Shown here: piece after piece, positions 40,198 to 50,502 of the stretch
Layout of the letters: every line of letters begins with the position of its first letter
Numbering within the stretch: the stretch's first letter is position 1
Assembly: GCA_022453515.1 (NCBI GenBank)
Contig: JAJNNY010000070.1
Span: 112,543 to 176,542, forward strand
DNA length: 64,000 nucleotides
Reading direction: 5' to 3'
Source: Astrocystis sublimbata
Taxonomy: Eukaryota > Ascomycota > Sordariomycetes > Xylariales > Xylariaceae
Program-made: the position numbers and the translations under genes
Notes under the pieces: model-generated
Told to the model about the DNA's origin: nothing
Databases searched by the model: none
What the model saw: the letters and a program-made list of their open reading frames with translations, nothing else

Positions 40198-40790
40198 TAG
40201 AGTAGCCGCAAATTTACCGCAAATATACGGCTCACAGTACGGAACGTTTCAAAAATTTTAGGGGAAAGTTAGGTGCTCCCGTATGCCAAACGTTCCACCG
40301 TATGAGCGGCTTAATGGATTTGGAGCCGCACATTAACCACTCGCCAAATTGGAGCGGCTCCCAGAATCTACCTACCTAGGCCCGCTAGGTAGGAGGTAGG
40401 TAGGTAGGTAGCCAGCCAACCTAGCCAGCCAACCTAGCCAGGCATGACAGGCTGCACACCTACAAGGAGGATCCCTCCAGATCTTCGGATTATTCTATAC
40501 CCACGTATATACGAATAGCTTACCGGAGACCTGTTTATTCGTTTCGTAGTCCAGTACTTTAACGGGAGGTTTCGCGCCCGTTGCGAAACCTCGAGATTCT
40601 ATAGGTTAGAACCTACCTAGAGCCGCTCGCGAGACTGGAGCGTCTCGCGAAACTGGAGCGTTTCCGAAAAGGAGTGGCTTAACGTAATAAGCGGCTTAAA
40701 TACAGAACGTTCCAAGTTTGAGCCGCTCCTTACGTCGAGCGGTATATTTACCGTTTATTATTTTGAGCGGAATTGTTACGGCTACTGCTA
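40198..40790. mobile_element. Candidate non-autonomous TIR element (MITE-like)
   Basis: The ends at about 40200 and 40788 form an imperfect terminal inverted repeat: AGTAGCCGCAAATTTACCGC on the left against AGTAGCCGTAACAATTCCGC read inward from the right. The similarity continues inward through an AAATATAC block and a GGAACGTT block on both arms. Possible TA duplications flank it at 40198-40199 and 40789-40790. The interior is full of short palindromic GGAGCGGCT/GAGCCGCTC motifs and has no reading frame, so it would be non-autonomous. A cluster of CCTAGGTAGG motifs and a small AGCCAGCCAACCT duplication sit in the centre (40370-40440). Only one copy is in the window, so the assignment rests on structure alone. 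Confidence 0.5.
40372..40440. repeat. CCTAGGTAGG motif cluster with tandem GCCAGCCAACCTA
   Basis: ACCTACCTAGG is followed by CTAGGTAGG and a (GGTA)n run, then a directly repeated AGCCAGCCAACCT. It is the densest block of the dispersed motif in the window and lies inside the candidate TIR element. Confidence 0.8.
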
Positions 40791-40957
40791 CCCCCCTTCA
40801 AGCAGCTAAGTACTCAGGAGAGATATCAACTTACACAGTCCAAGTTGCATTTACACATTTGCACCTACTTTCTAGGTAGCTAGGTAGCCGACCCAAGCAA
40901 TCGCTCACGGCCTTGGTCTCCAGACAGCCACACAAGGTGATAGACACACCACCCGCC

Positions 40958-42142
40958 ATGAGCGAATGGTGGTCGGCGTGGTGGCCCGTAGCCACCACAA
41001 CAACAGGCGGGTTAGGGAAAGTCGAGATACCGGTAATGCCTCCGGAGCCTACGCACCCATATCATCCTCTCGGCGTGCGCATTCCGGCATTTGAGGAGAA
41101 CGCGGCGCCCGTCCCCGTGTTACTCGCTGCCCTCGGCGGGACGTTGGGCTTCGCGGTGCTCAGCGCAGCGCTTGTTGCGCGCAGATACAACCCTGGGTTG
41201 ACCGCTTCGGGGCTTGCTGTGTTCTGTTGGTTTGTCATGAGTGAGTATTCCTTCCTTCCTTCCTAGCTACATACTCAGATGATCGTGTTATGAGCTGCTC
41301 TTATTGAGATGAAGTCAAAATGCTAACGGACGCGCGGTAGATGCTTGTTTGCATTGTGTGTTTGAAGGTGAGATAGAAGCTTGAATGACGCCGATGCTCA
41401 CGCGGTGAAAGTAGACGAGACGAATGTTGATCATGTTTGGCCAGGCTACTTTGTCTTGAACCACGAGACTCTCGCCTCATCACAGACGCTCCTCGCACAG
41501 CTTTGGAAAGAATACGCGCTCTCCGACTCACGATATCTTAGCTCCGACGTCTTCATGCTGAGCGTGGAGAGTATTACCGTTGTGAGTTTCTTTAATCCTT
41601 ACATGGATCACTTGCAATACCTCTCCCTATCAAACTTGCCCTCACCAAGTTCTTCGCCGCCCCCTTAACATTCGCCCAGTACTAAATCTAACATTAACAC
41701 TCACATTCAGTTCTTTTGGGGTCCCCTCTGCCTCGCTAACGCGATCGCTACCGCGCGATCGAGCCCGTCGCGATACGCCCTGCGTATTATCGCGTGCGTA
41801 GCGCACCTTTACGGTGTGACGCTGTATTACGCGACGAGCCAGTGCGAATTTTACTTCACGGGGCAGTCGCACAGCCGGCCGGAGTTTATCTACTTTTGGG
41901 TATACTACGTCGGCTTCAACTTGCCATGGGTGGTGGTACCATTCTGTGAGGATCTTTTTTCAACCGGTCCATACGTGAAGCTTTCTTTGACTGACTCTGA
42001 TGAAAACCCAGTCCTCCTTCTTGACAGCGCAAAATCCGTCACCAGAGCAATGAGGGCTCTCGATAAGGCGGATGCGACCCTTAGCAAGCATCGTCTCCGT
42101 TTAAATGGTAATGTTGAATTGGAACCGAAGAAGACAAGATGA
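40958..42142 (+). CDS. EBP-type 3-beta-hydroxysteroid delta8-delta7 isomerase (emopamil-binding protein)
   Basis: Exons 40958-41240, 41341-41367, 41445-41581, 41711-42142, giving 292 residues. The family shifts the sterol ring double bond from C8 to C7 and sits in the ER membrane. After splicing, the block LHCVFEGYFVL retains the His and Glu, and LSVESITV retains the second Glu, that I recall as catalytic in animal EBP. Other matches are LAQLWKEYALSDSRY, WGPLCL and YFWVYYVGFNLPW. Four or more hydrophobic segments are visible, the first at about residues 48-70. The 27-nt exon 2 supplies the catalytic His region, so unspliced frames miss it. The C-terminal extension after residue about 225 is longer than in animal EBP and poorly conserved. 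Fungi normally use the unrelated Erg2 for this step, so this may be a second isomerase or a paralogue with another role. Confidence 0.85.
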
Positions 42143-42690
42143 GTATACACGTACCTCCAGCTTGTAGTGCGATACAGTATACATAATTGCAGTGAAATAG
42201 GCAGTAGCAGACATATGTCCTGCTCACTTACTTATACTTAGTTTTTAGTATGACCTATTGCACCGTCGAAGCCAGACCTGTCAAACCCACAGGATAAATT
42301 TCAGAATGTTGGGTTGTAGTATTTCGTGGAATTTTACCTATGTGACCGACTCTATGGGGGAACTGTGTTGGCATTGCAACTTTACGTAGCTCATCTCATC
42401 TCATCGTGGTATCATGTGAGGCATCCCTTCTCAGGTCTTTGGTAAACTTTGAGCAACGCTGAACTCATCGGACCTGAAGGCATTCATGCTCCTCCATCGG
42501 CGATTGGGCTGTTGCCGCAATTCTGGACGACTGCCTCTTCAACCCTCAATCCCGCACCGGCTTTCCTTGCACCGACTATTCACAAATTATGGCCAAGACA
42601 ATGCCTATGCATGAAGTATACCGCGGCGGTATCCGCCACCCCATAGACCATCACAAGCCTATAGATTGTGATCACGCTTTGTGCAAGACC
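42143..42690. other. Convergent intergenic region between EBP-type and CWC15 genes
   Basis: About 550 bp of probable 3' untranslated sequence for two converging genes. No further coding frame is supported; the frame at 42449-42646 has no recognisable content. Confidence 0.5.
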
Positions 42691-43637
42691 TCATCGCACA
42701 TATTTGCTCATGAAACGCTTATGGAAGTCAGATCGAAGCAAGTCCTGCACAGTGTTAGTAATTCCAAGGCTATCCTACTGCAGTTTCTGCCATGACTTAC
42801 ATTAATGAATTCCTTGCTTTTGCCCTTATCTTCCGTGCCCCTCGCTTGGTTCTTGAAAACAACATCGTCGTCCCACCTTATGACAGCGTCAGCATCAGCA
42901 CTCTCCAGCATAGTCAGACGGGCCCGGTAGAGTAAGTATCACCTTCGCTTGATGTTGAAATCTTGTTTGGGATTCAGCAGTGGGTTTCCAAGCGCTATAT
43001 CGCGCTCGCGCTCTTCTTGCTCGGCAGCCGCTCTTTCTTGTTCCTCACGCTCCCGCTTCTCGGCTCGTTCTCGTTTAATTTTCTCGAGCTCGCGCTGCAG
43101 CTCTGCGTCTTCATCGTCGTCGGAATCCTCGTCGCTGTCGTCTTCGCTGTCGTTCTCGGAATCGTCGTCGGAATCTGCATCGATGTCCCGTGATTCCTCT
43201 AATATGCGCCGTCGCTTCGCGTCCGGGTCCTCTTCGCCGTCGGCTTGCGACGCTATCTCGAGCGGCCGCTTCGCGTGATCGGTGACGGCGGATGTGTCGG
43301 TTTCGTTCGCGCTGGGGAGAGGGCCGCCGTTCTTCTTGGCGAAATGGGCGGCTTCGGCTGCTAGTAGCTCGGCTCGCAGATCGCGAACCTCGTTGTCGGC
43401 ATCTCCTCCTTGTCCAGGTTGCCTATATATCATAAGGAATTGCACAGAGTTCAGGTGTCATCATCGTAGCATACCGGAACTTGAGCTGGGTGTGGGCGGG
43501 AAGAAGTCTTTGGTGGTACGCTGGCCCTCGAAGAGCTTCTTTTCCACGCGCCTCAAGGAAAGTTAGCAGTACAACTTCGTCGTTGGATAGAGGGCTTTAC
43601 GAACGGGATCAAAGGTCGGTCTGTGTGCTGTGGTCAT
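42691..43637 (-). CDS. CWC15: Pre-mRNA-splicing factor CWC15
   Basis: Five exons on the minus strand: 43637-43605, 43551-43475, 43422-42943, 42876-42801, 42744-42691, giving 239 residues. Cwc15/Cwf15 (AD002 in humans) belongs to the Prp19-associated complex and stays in the spliceosome through both catalytic steps. The hallmark N-terminus MTTAHRPTFDPARGK and the C-terminal RWDDDVVFKNQ and FHKRFMSKYVR blocks are split across exons and are recovered only after splicing. The middle contains an acidic stretch of about 30 Asp/Ser/Glu residues followed by a charged Lys/Arg/Glu helix (about residues 125-195). The donor of intron 1 is the rarer GTTCGT. The gene is divergent from RRP45, with 544 bp between the start codons. 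Confidence 0.95.
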
Positions 43638-44181
43638 TGTGAGCACGAAATCAGATGCTGAGAACTACAAAGGCGAGGCTTGAAAATGGTGGTTTCAGGG
43701 TGACGATAAATGTAGTAAGGTTGTTAGCCATGGACGGGGTGAGGCTGCCCAGGTGCTTGGAGAAGAACGCGCCGAGGAATACAGGGCATAGCCGCATAGG
43801 GCATCGGTGCAGGTACCTACTGTACTGGAGCGCAGTATCCACCAAGTACGGGTACCTAAGCCCTTACCAGCAGCTCCGTAGCTACTACATGTATGTACCT
43901 ACCTAGGCATATTCTTGCAGGGTTTAGCCATTCAGCACTTCCAATCTTAGGTACTTAAGTATATATATGTTTTCCAAGGTTAGCTCTTCTGCAGCCTACC
44001 CCCACCATCCCACCACTGCATGAAATCAACGCTAGATGTACCACTAAGCTCAAAACACCACTCAGGTTGATCACTCTCACTTCCAATCGATTATCGATTA
44101 ACTTACCACTTCCCTCCAGCTTGGCTGCGAGATGAGGATCACAAGAAACGTCACCACCCGCTACTTCCCCGACGACTGATC
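43638..44181. promoter_or_regulatory. Divergent upstream region shared by CWC15 and RRP45
   Basis: Start codons of two RNA-processing genes face away from each other across 544 bp. GGTACCTA-type motifs occur at about 43813-43820, 43850 and 43890-43905. Co-regulation is an inference from spacing only. Confidence 0.45.
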
Positions 44182-45161
44182 ATGCCGCGAGAGGTCGAAC
44201 CTTCGCTCAATGAGCGGGCTTTCGTGACACAGGCTCTCCAAGAAGGCCAGCGCATCGACGGTCGCGCCTTCGACCAGTTCCGCAGCCTCGATTTGCGCCT
44301 GGGCGAGCAGCACGGCGTCGCCGACGTCGCTCTAGGGAAGACGAGGTGAGATCCCAACCAGCCCCGTTGCATGCCTGACCGCATCATGGCTACGACGGCT
44401 ATTCCTACAACCAGTATCGACTGACAACACTGCGCACATGCAGAGTTCTCGCCAAGGTATCCGCCGAGGTGACGACCCCCTACAGCGACCGACCCTTCAA
44501 TGGCATCTTTGCCATCACCACCGAGCTCAGCCCCATGGCCTCGCCTGCCTTCGAGGTGAACAGGCCGACGGAGACGGAGGTCCTCCTTTCGAGACTGATC
44601 GAGAAGACCGTCCGACGATCCAACGCCCTCGATCTCGAGTCGCTGTGCCTCGTCGCCGGCCAGAAGTGCTGGTCCGTACGCGTCGATCTGCACGTTCTCT
44701 CGCACGACGGCAACCTAATCGACGCCTCGTGCCTGGCCGTTGTCGCAGCATTGCGACACTTCAAGAAGCCGGACACCAGCATAGAAGGAGACCACGTGAC
44801 CATCTATACGCCAGCCGAGCGCGAGCCCGTCCCCTTGAGCTGGCTGCACTCGCCGTTCTGCGTCACCTTCAGCTTCTACGGCGAGAATGGCGACATCATG
44901 CTGGCCGACGCCACACTGTTGGAGGAGCAGTTACGTGTGAGCAGCTGTACAGTCAGTCTCAACAAGCACGGGGAGATCTGCCAGGTCGCCAAGCTGGGCG
45001 GCACCGCGGTGGAGGCTATATCGTTGATACAATGCGCCAGCGCTGCCGTCATCAAGGTGAAGGAGTTCTCGGCGCTTGTTGACGAGAGACTTGCCGATGA
45101 TCTCAAGAGAAGGGACAAGGGAGGTTTGCTGGCCGAGCTGTCTGCCGAGAATGAGAGATAG
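44182..45161 (+). CDS. RRP45: Exosome complex subunit RRP45 (EXOSC9)
   Basis: Two exons, 44182-44345 and 44444-45161, giving 293 residues. Rrp45 is one of the six RNase PH-like ring subunits of the nuclear and cytoplasmic exosome, which degrades and trims RNA 3'-5'; the ring itself is structural in eukaryotes. Features: ERAFVTQALQEGQRIDGR at residues about 11-28, GVADVALGKTRVLAKV spanning the intron, the PFNGIFAITTELSPMASPAF block, and WSVRVDLHVLSHDGNLIDA. The C-terminal RNase PH subdomain ends near residue 270. The start at 44182 gives the expected short N-terminus MPREVEPS. The gene converges on ARL3, with 290 bp between stops. Confidence 0.95.
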
Positions 45162-45451
45162 CACGTGTTGGCCATCTGAATCTAATTTGTTATAACCAAC
45201 AAAGATACCCCGAGAGATGTAGAAGTTGGAAAATTCCATTGATGCTTCCTCGCATCTAACAATTAAGAAGAACCAAGACCTGGGAAAAGACTCCAAAACG
45301 CCTGCCCCAATGCCGCTGAATGCAAGCTCAAACCGCTCTCGTAGTCCTCGACCGAAGGAAATAGCAAGGCGCACGTGATAAGCGGTTACTCTTCGTCTGC
45401 GTCTGCGTCTCTGCGTCTCTGCCCCTGTCTCTCGCTGCCCTTTCCATTTCC

Positions 45452-46226
45452 CTACCTCATGACAGGCGGTCTCGACTCCTTGTTCCACTTGACGCGAGAC
45501 CTGACCCAATCGATGGCCTCCCTCACGCCCGTGCCCGTGAGCGCGCTCACGGGCAGGACCCTCGAGTCGCGGATGCTTGAGGCCATCTCACCCTCAAAGA
45601 CCTTCTTGACGAGCCCCTCCTTAATGCGGACAACCTCGACGCAATCCTCGCGGTCCTGCTTATTGGCGAGCACGAGAAGTGGCACGCCCTCGGTTTCGGA
45701 GTTCTGCAGGACGTCCTCGAGCACGAGGCGGCACTCGTCGAGGCGGCCGGAGTGGTCGTGCTCGATGTTGCCGTCGCCGATGTCGGTGCTGTCGATGATA
45801 AAGACGATGGCATGGCAGCTGGCGTAGTAGCTCTGCCACAGCTTGCGCAGCGTCAGCTGACCGCCCACGTCCCAGATCTTGAGGTACATGTCCGGCAGCG
45901 TCAGGGTCGACACATTCTGGCCCACGGTCGGCACCGTCTTGAGCTTCGGGTCGGGCCGCTCAGGCAGGAAGAGGGACTTGGTCTGCTCGTGGAAGGTCGT
46001 CTTGCCGGCGTTGTCGAGCCCGAGGAGGATGACGGAGTATTCTGCCGCGCAAACCAGGTGGTTAGACCAGAGGCCAGAGGCCAGAGAACAGACGACAGAC
46101 GACAGAGGAACATGTGGAGTGGGGTGTGCGAGTAAATGAGACTACGTGAATGGGAATGCGACAGCGGCGAAACTAACCCTCTTTGCTGGTCGCGAGCCGG
46201 TATAGGCCCTTTGCGAGATGATACAT
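45452..46226 (-). CDS. ARL3: ARF-like GTPase ARL3/ARFRP1
   Basis: Two exons, 46226-46178 and 46041-45452, giving 212 residues. Yeast Arl3 and animal ARFRP1 act at the trans-Golgi, where they recruit Arl1 and, through it, golgins and tethering factors. The N-terminus MYHLAKGLYRLATSKEEY resembles ARFRP1 and lacks the Gly2 of myristoylated ARFs, consistent with the N-terminal acetylation reported for Arl3. Motifs: P-loop GLDNAGKT at residues 24-31, switch II WDVGGQ, NKQD, and a C-terminal SALTGTGV. The switch II Gln is present. There is an insertion around HDHSGRLDECR compared with animal ARFRP1. Intron 1 contains small tandem repeats. Confidence 0.93.
46070..46107. repeat. Short tandem repeats inside ARL3 intron 1
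   Basis: Two adjacent short duplications, GAGGCCA and CAGACGA units, each about two copies. They lie wholly within the 136-nt intron and do not affect the reading frame. Confidence 0.75.
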
Positions 46227-46981
46227 GGTCGCGGCTCCCAGACCGAGGCAGCAAGTAAGTAATACGAGCGAGGTTCGTGAGTTCGAGCCCGTCTAAGTGG
46301 TCTAGATGTGACCCGCTCGCTTGTCTTTATCTGGGGGTCCGGCAGTGGTGTCGTCTTGGTCAGGTCGATCAGGCGACGAAGGTTCGTTCCAGATGTTACC
46401 AAACAGAATCCATGATTGGCACTGGGGGGGGGACTGGGTCTTTTCCAAGGTTGGTTTGGTTGGTGGGTTGGGGGTTCCAGGTTGGGGGTTCCAGGTTGGG
46501 TTGAAGGGTGTCTTACAGGCAGCGTCTACCAAGCCCCCTGGGTACTTAGGTACATGAATAATGGTCTGCAGCAGGCTGTTAGCGGCTCTCGTACCTCCAG
46601 CTGGCGTGGTGCTGGTCACTGGTGCACCCAACCAGACGGTGGCCAGTAGGAGGTATGACGACACTGTACCTAGGTAGGCTCGGTAGGTACCACATGGTAG
46701 TCGGTAGGCATCGAAGGGAGTAACCACCTGCCCAACCATTAGGTTTCATCTTCTCCCTACCACTCAGCTCTCATTCGATTCGTCTTCTTCTGTCTGTGAG
46801 CTGGCATCGCAGTTCAAGACCTTGACTTCCATTTCGATCTTCTCTCGTGCATCAACATCGAGAGACAGGATAGATCCTCGTCGATGCGAACGTTCGTGTC
46901 CAAGTGCTTCACTCGCGAGGGAAAGTGTGACACCAAGGTAGCAACACGCACCAACTCGACTGGAGCACCCAGTCTGTCGAA
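46227..46981. promoter_or_regulatory. Divergent upstream region of ARL3 and the AT-hook membrane protein
   Basis: No coding frame is supported. It contains a G-rich tract at 46423-46432, a 14-bp tandem repeat at 46466-46500 and a GGTACCTA-type motif cluster at 46666-46692. The last 200 bp before 46982 are C/T-rich, as expected of a leader. Confidence 0.4.
46466..46500. repeat. 14-bp tandem repeat
   Basis: GGTTGGGGGTTCCA is present twice in direct succession, followed by a half copy. G-rich on the plus strand, within the divergent promoter region. Confidence 0.85.
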
Positions 46982-48948
46982 ATGGCGCCCGTTCCATTCA
47001 TACATCCGGTTAAGTATGTTGTTCTATGAGTTTATAAGACGACACAAAGATATGTTAGCTAATAGTCAGTAAAGATATCCTCCCTTGATGCTAGTCATAG
47101 GGTACCTCGTTGCTATCCCTTACTTGACCTATGTTGTTGGCGACAGCTTATACACATCATATAAGTCGCTGGGCCCAGTATCGGGCACGCGATCTCGCAT
47201 GAATCAGCGTCGCAAACATGTGCCAGTGTTTCTCGGTCTCGCAGCTGCATCGCTCTTGGTAGCGGCATACTACTCCTTCAAGTCTGCGACTCTCTCGTAT
47301 AAGACCTGGGCCTATGAACACGGTCTCGATCTCACCCCACGGTATGACCCTCCAAGCTGGATAAGAATGCCGAAGGATGTTCTAACTTGGCTACAAGACT
47401 CTTGGGCGAGGATGGGAAGCATATCCACCACAGCCAGAACTCCACCGAGACACACATCGGAAATTGGTTGAGCGACACAGTCCTCTACAGCGATACGTTC
47501 GAAATCGTCGTGGAACGAGCGCGTCGCTTCTGGTGGGGGCAGCAGATTGATCTGGGTACCACGGCATTCAGCCTGTTGCTCGCCACCGAGGGTCGTCGCC
47601 GCAAGATTCCCTTCCTGACGGCCTTCCTCGCCTTGGCTCACCTAGTCAACTTATCATTTGCTCAAAACCTCTTCTTTGCGGCCCTGCTTCTCACCCCTTC
47701 TCCATTGCCATCTGGTACTGGCCACCTTGAACTTCCGATCCCCCCACTACCCAGGTCGACATGGGCCCGCCTACGGGGTGGACTAGCCGTGCCAAAACCA
47801 AACGGCTGGGTACCTGACTCCAGGCTGTTCTATGCGGCCATCACTCTGACCTTCGGGTTGACATTGGCTCTTCCGTACACGGTGGAAACATCTGATTTCA
47901 CAAAAGTAGCACTCCTGGCACGTGCCTCGACATTTCTGCCAGTCCTTCTGCCCAAAACCATACCAGTGCAATGGGGCCGTGTTCTACAGCGCCCACACGG
48001 CGCTTATGAATCGTTGACGAAGTTATTCAAATTTGTGTCATTCGCCGCGTTTGTTTTGCATGCGAAGACGAGTGTTGTGGCGTTGATCGCAAATGCGCCA
48101 AACTCGCATTATCACCGACATAGCGTTTTCCTCCCCTGGGATGTCGAGGAGCGGTCACGCTGGGAACGCAGCAGTACGTATCATCAACTCACGAGCTCCT
48201 CCCTTTAGCCATTGTTGTCGCTGTAATGACATGACCTTGTCTCATTAATCATACCACTAATCATAAATCTCCTATAGCCACCGCTCTCGGGAAAGTCCTC
48301 GGATCACTTACCGATCATCCGGCAGTGGCCGCCGTCGGCTGGGATGTCCTCCTCTGTGCTCTCAGCCTAGGACTCTGGACCGCTGTGCGCGCCATCAACG
48401 CACGAGACATTCTCGTCTCGTGCATGCCCGCATACCACGGCAACCCGTCCACCTTCAAGTGGACGAGCTCCGAGAAGGGCGAACTCCGCGACGAGATTCT
48501 TAACTTTCTGGAACCTGAGGCGGATGCCGAGACTGAGGAGAAGACATTGAGCAACGACCGCGAGAAAGAAAATGGCATGACGCTCCGTCGTCGCGGCGGC
48601 AATGGCGCGCATACCCGCAGTGCAAGTATCACGAGCGAGGCAAGCGACGATGCTCAGGCGCCCACTGCTAAAAGAGGACGTGGCCGGCCTAGGAAGACGA
48701 AGCAGGTCGTCGTGAATGAGTCAGATGGAGAGGACGAGCAAGATTCAGGAAGTAGAGAGCCGAGATCGGAGGCGGATCGGGCCTACGTGCCGACCCCCGC
48801 AGTGGCCAATTCGACGCTCGAAGGTGATGAGGTTCCTTCCGAGGGGCTCGACTGGGAGTCTGCCTCTCTGGCATGGGGTCTTGCTGCCTTCGGCGGGCTC
48901 GCGTCTGCTAGCGTTGGGGTTTTCGGTGGAGAGAGTGTATCGAGATGA
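46982..48948 (+). CDS. Polytopic membrane protein with C-terminal AT-hook, function unknown
   Basis: Exons 46982-47013, 47075-47341, 47398-48173, 48278-48948, giving 581 residues. I do not recognise the family by name. Hydrophobic segments are visible near residues 14-36 (LMLVIGYLVAIPYLTYVV), 57-77, several between about 150 and 330, and VGWDVLLCALSLGLWTAV at about 377-394. The segment after residue about 430 is charged and disordered. It includes GRGRPRK at 492-498 (48676-48696), a canonical AT-hook core, then an acidic stretch, and ends with a hydrophobic segment LAWGLAAFGGLASASVGVFG. A membrane protein with a DNA-binding hook would fit the inner nuclear membrane, but that is inference. Exon 1 has only 32 nt; its splice restores an uninterrupted frame starting MAPVPFIHPVKYPP. 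The order of all four exons keeps phase. Confidence 0.75.
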
Positions 48949-50502
48949 TGAGGTGATTGAGCGTTCACTTGTAAGCGGAAATGGGGCGATAAGGGGGCCA
49001 AGGTTGAATGGATTGTTCATATGGCGTTGTGACGGACAGGATTTGGGAGCGTATTTTAGCAGACTGAGGTATAAATTCGGATTTATGGAGTTCGCGGCAA
49101 AATGGAATTGGCGCATGCAGCGGGCTGGGAAAATAAATTTATAACATGCCGACGGCCGGCATCCGGCAGATGGAGATAATAAGTAGGAAGAAAAGAGGAG
49201 AGAGGAGAGAGGAAAGATAATGAGCTCATTACGCGTTTATAGACGCCCTCTTGAATGTAGGGGCTGATGGACCTTGCTTGCAACCACTTCCACAGATAAA
49301 CTGGGTGTACTTAGGTACGATAAACCGCCGACAACAACTTTGGTTTTCTTTAAAGTGACAATTCTGCGACAAGATTACTTTTCGTCTTTCTAATAAATTC
49401 TCATAGAGACTGATTTGTCATCGACTTGACTGAGCTTTAAGTCGAAAACAGCTGCTCCATCAAGCAGTAACTGGTATAAGCCAAAGAAGGTCAAGACGAT
49501 CAAGGAGGCGAATTTACAATGAACGCGCGAGGCGGCATGGTCGTGGATTTGAGCGTGGAGGTAATGCATTTCGAACGTAATATCTAAGCAAGTGCTGATT
49601 GATTGATCGATTGATAAATTCTTTGGATTATTGAATCTTCATATGGTCTTTAATCCATTAACATTAATATTCCCCCTACCAAGACTTGGTCAGCCAAGCC
49701 AACCCAACGGGCTAACCAACCCCATATAATGAGGTCCCAGATACCCGGTCAGTCCAGTTCGCAACCCTTTCCTGTCGATTCAAGAAAGATCCGCTATACG
49801 TCTATAGTAGATAAGTAGATAGCTGGTACCTAGTAACCAGCCCCGATATCTTATGCATAACAACATACAACCCGATCCATTAGATGGCTGGCTAAGCCAG
49901 CCCCGTGATATAGACAAAAGCAGGAGCCCGGTTTGGATAACCCCCCTCCTGTGTTTTATACTACTGTTACCTCCACTGCCGCCACCGCCCGTTGCTCATT
50001 TCTTGCCCTGCGCCCGATAGACCTAACCTAGTTAGGCAGCAAGAAAGGCAAGGAAGCCCGTTCCTATCGTACCCTTCTCCAGAAAGGGTATGTAGGTCAT
50101 CGCCAGACGTCTCCATCATTAACAATATGCTCAAGGCTGCCCGGAGCCATGAGTCTTCCAAAAACAGGTAGTATAGTCGAACGCCGGTAATAAACACACA
50201 ACGCGAATGCCAATGCAGTGGTTGCTTTCGGTCTAAAACGATCTCTTTGCGCCGAGTTGGAAGAGATTTCAAAACAATATAAACCCGTGTTGTTGTTTGC
50301 TTGCAACAACAAACCAACCGACTGGAATTCCCACAGTCGGTTCTTTAGATGACCCTGTCCCCATGCCGTTGTCCGTTTGTTTCGTTCATGTCGAAAATGA
50401 TAAAGCCGCAAATATAGAATTAGTTGACATGGAAGCGTTGTTTCCGTTAATCTCTATGCATGAGAAACAACCCTCCCCAGAAACACGCGCTATGCTTTGC
50501 CT
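48949..50502. other. Convergent intergenic region
   Basis: About 1.5 kb without supported genes between two converging transcripts. It contains short degenerate repeats (TTGATTGATCGATTGAT near 49598-49615; GGCTAACC/CCAAGCC variants at 49690-49720). Frames such as 49967-50317 (minus) show no family resemblance. Confidence 0.5.

Noticed and set aside
42949..43278. Serine-rich plus-strand frame of 109 codons.
   Set aside because: It is the antisense of the acidic Asp/Ser/Glu stretch of CWC15.
44151..44705. 184-codon minus-strand frame over the start of RRP45.
   Set aside because: Antisense shadow of a well-supported conserved gene.
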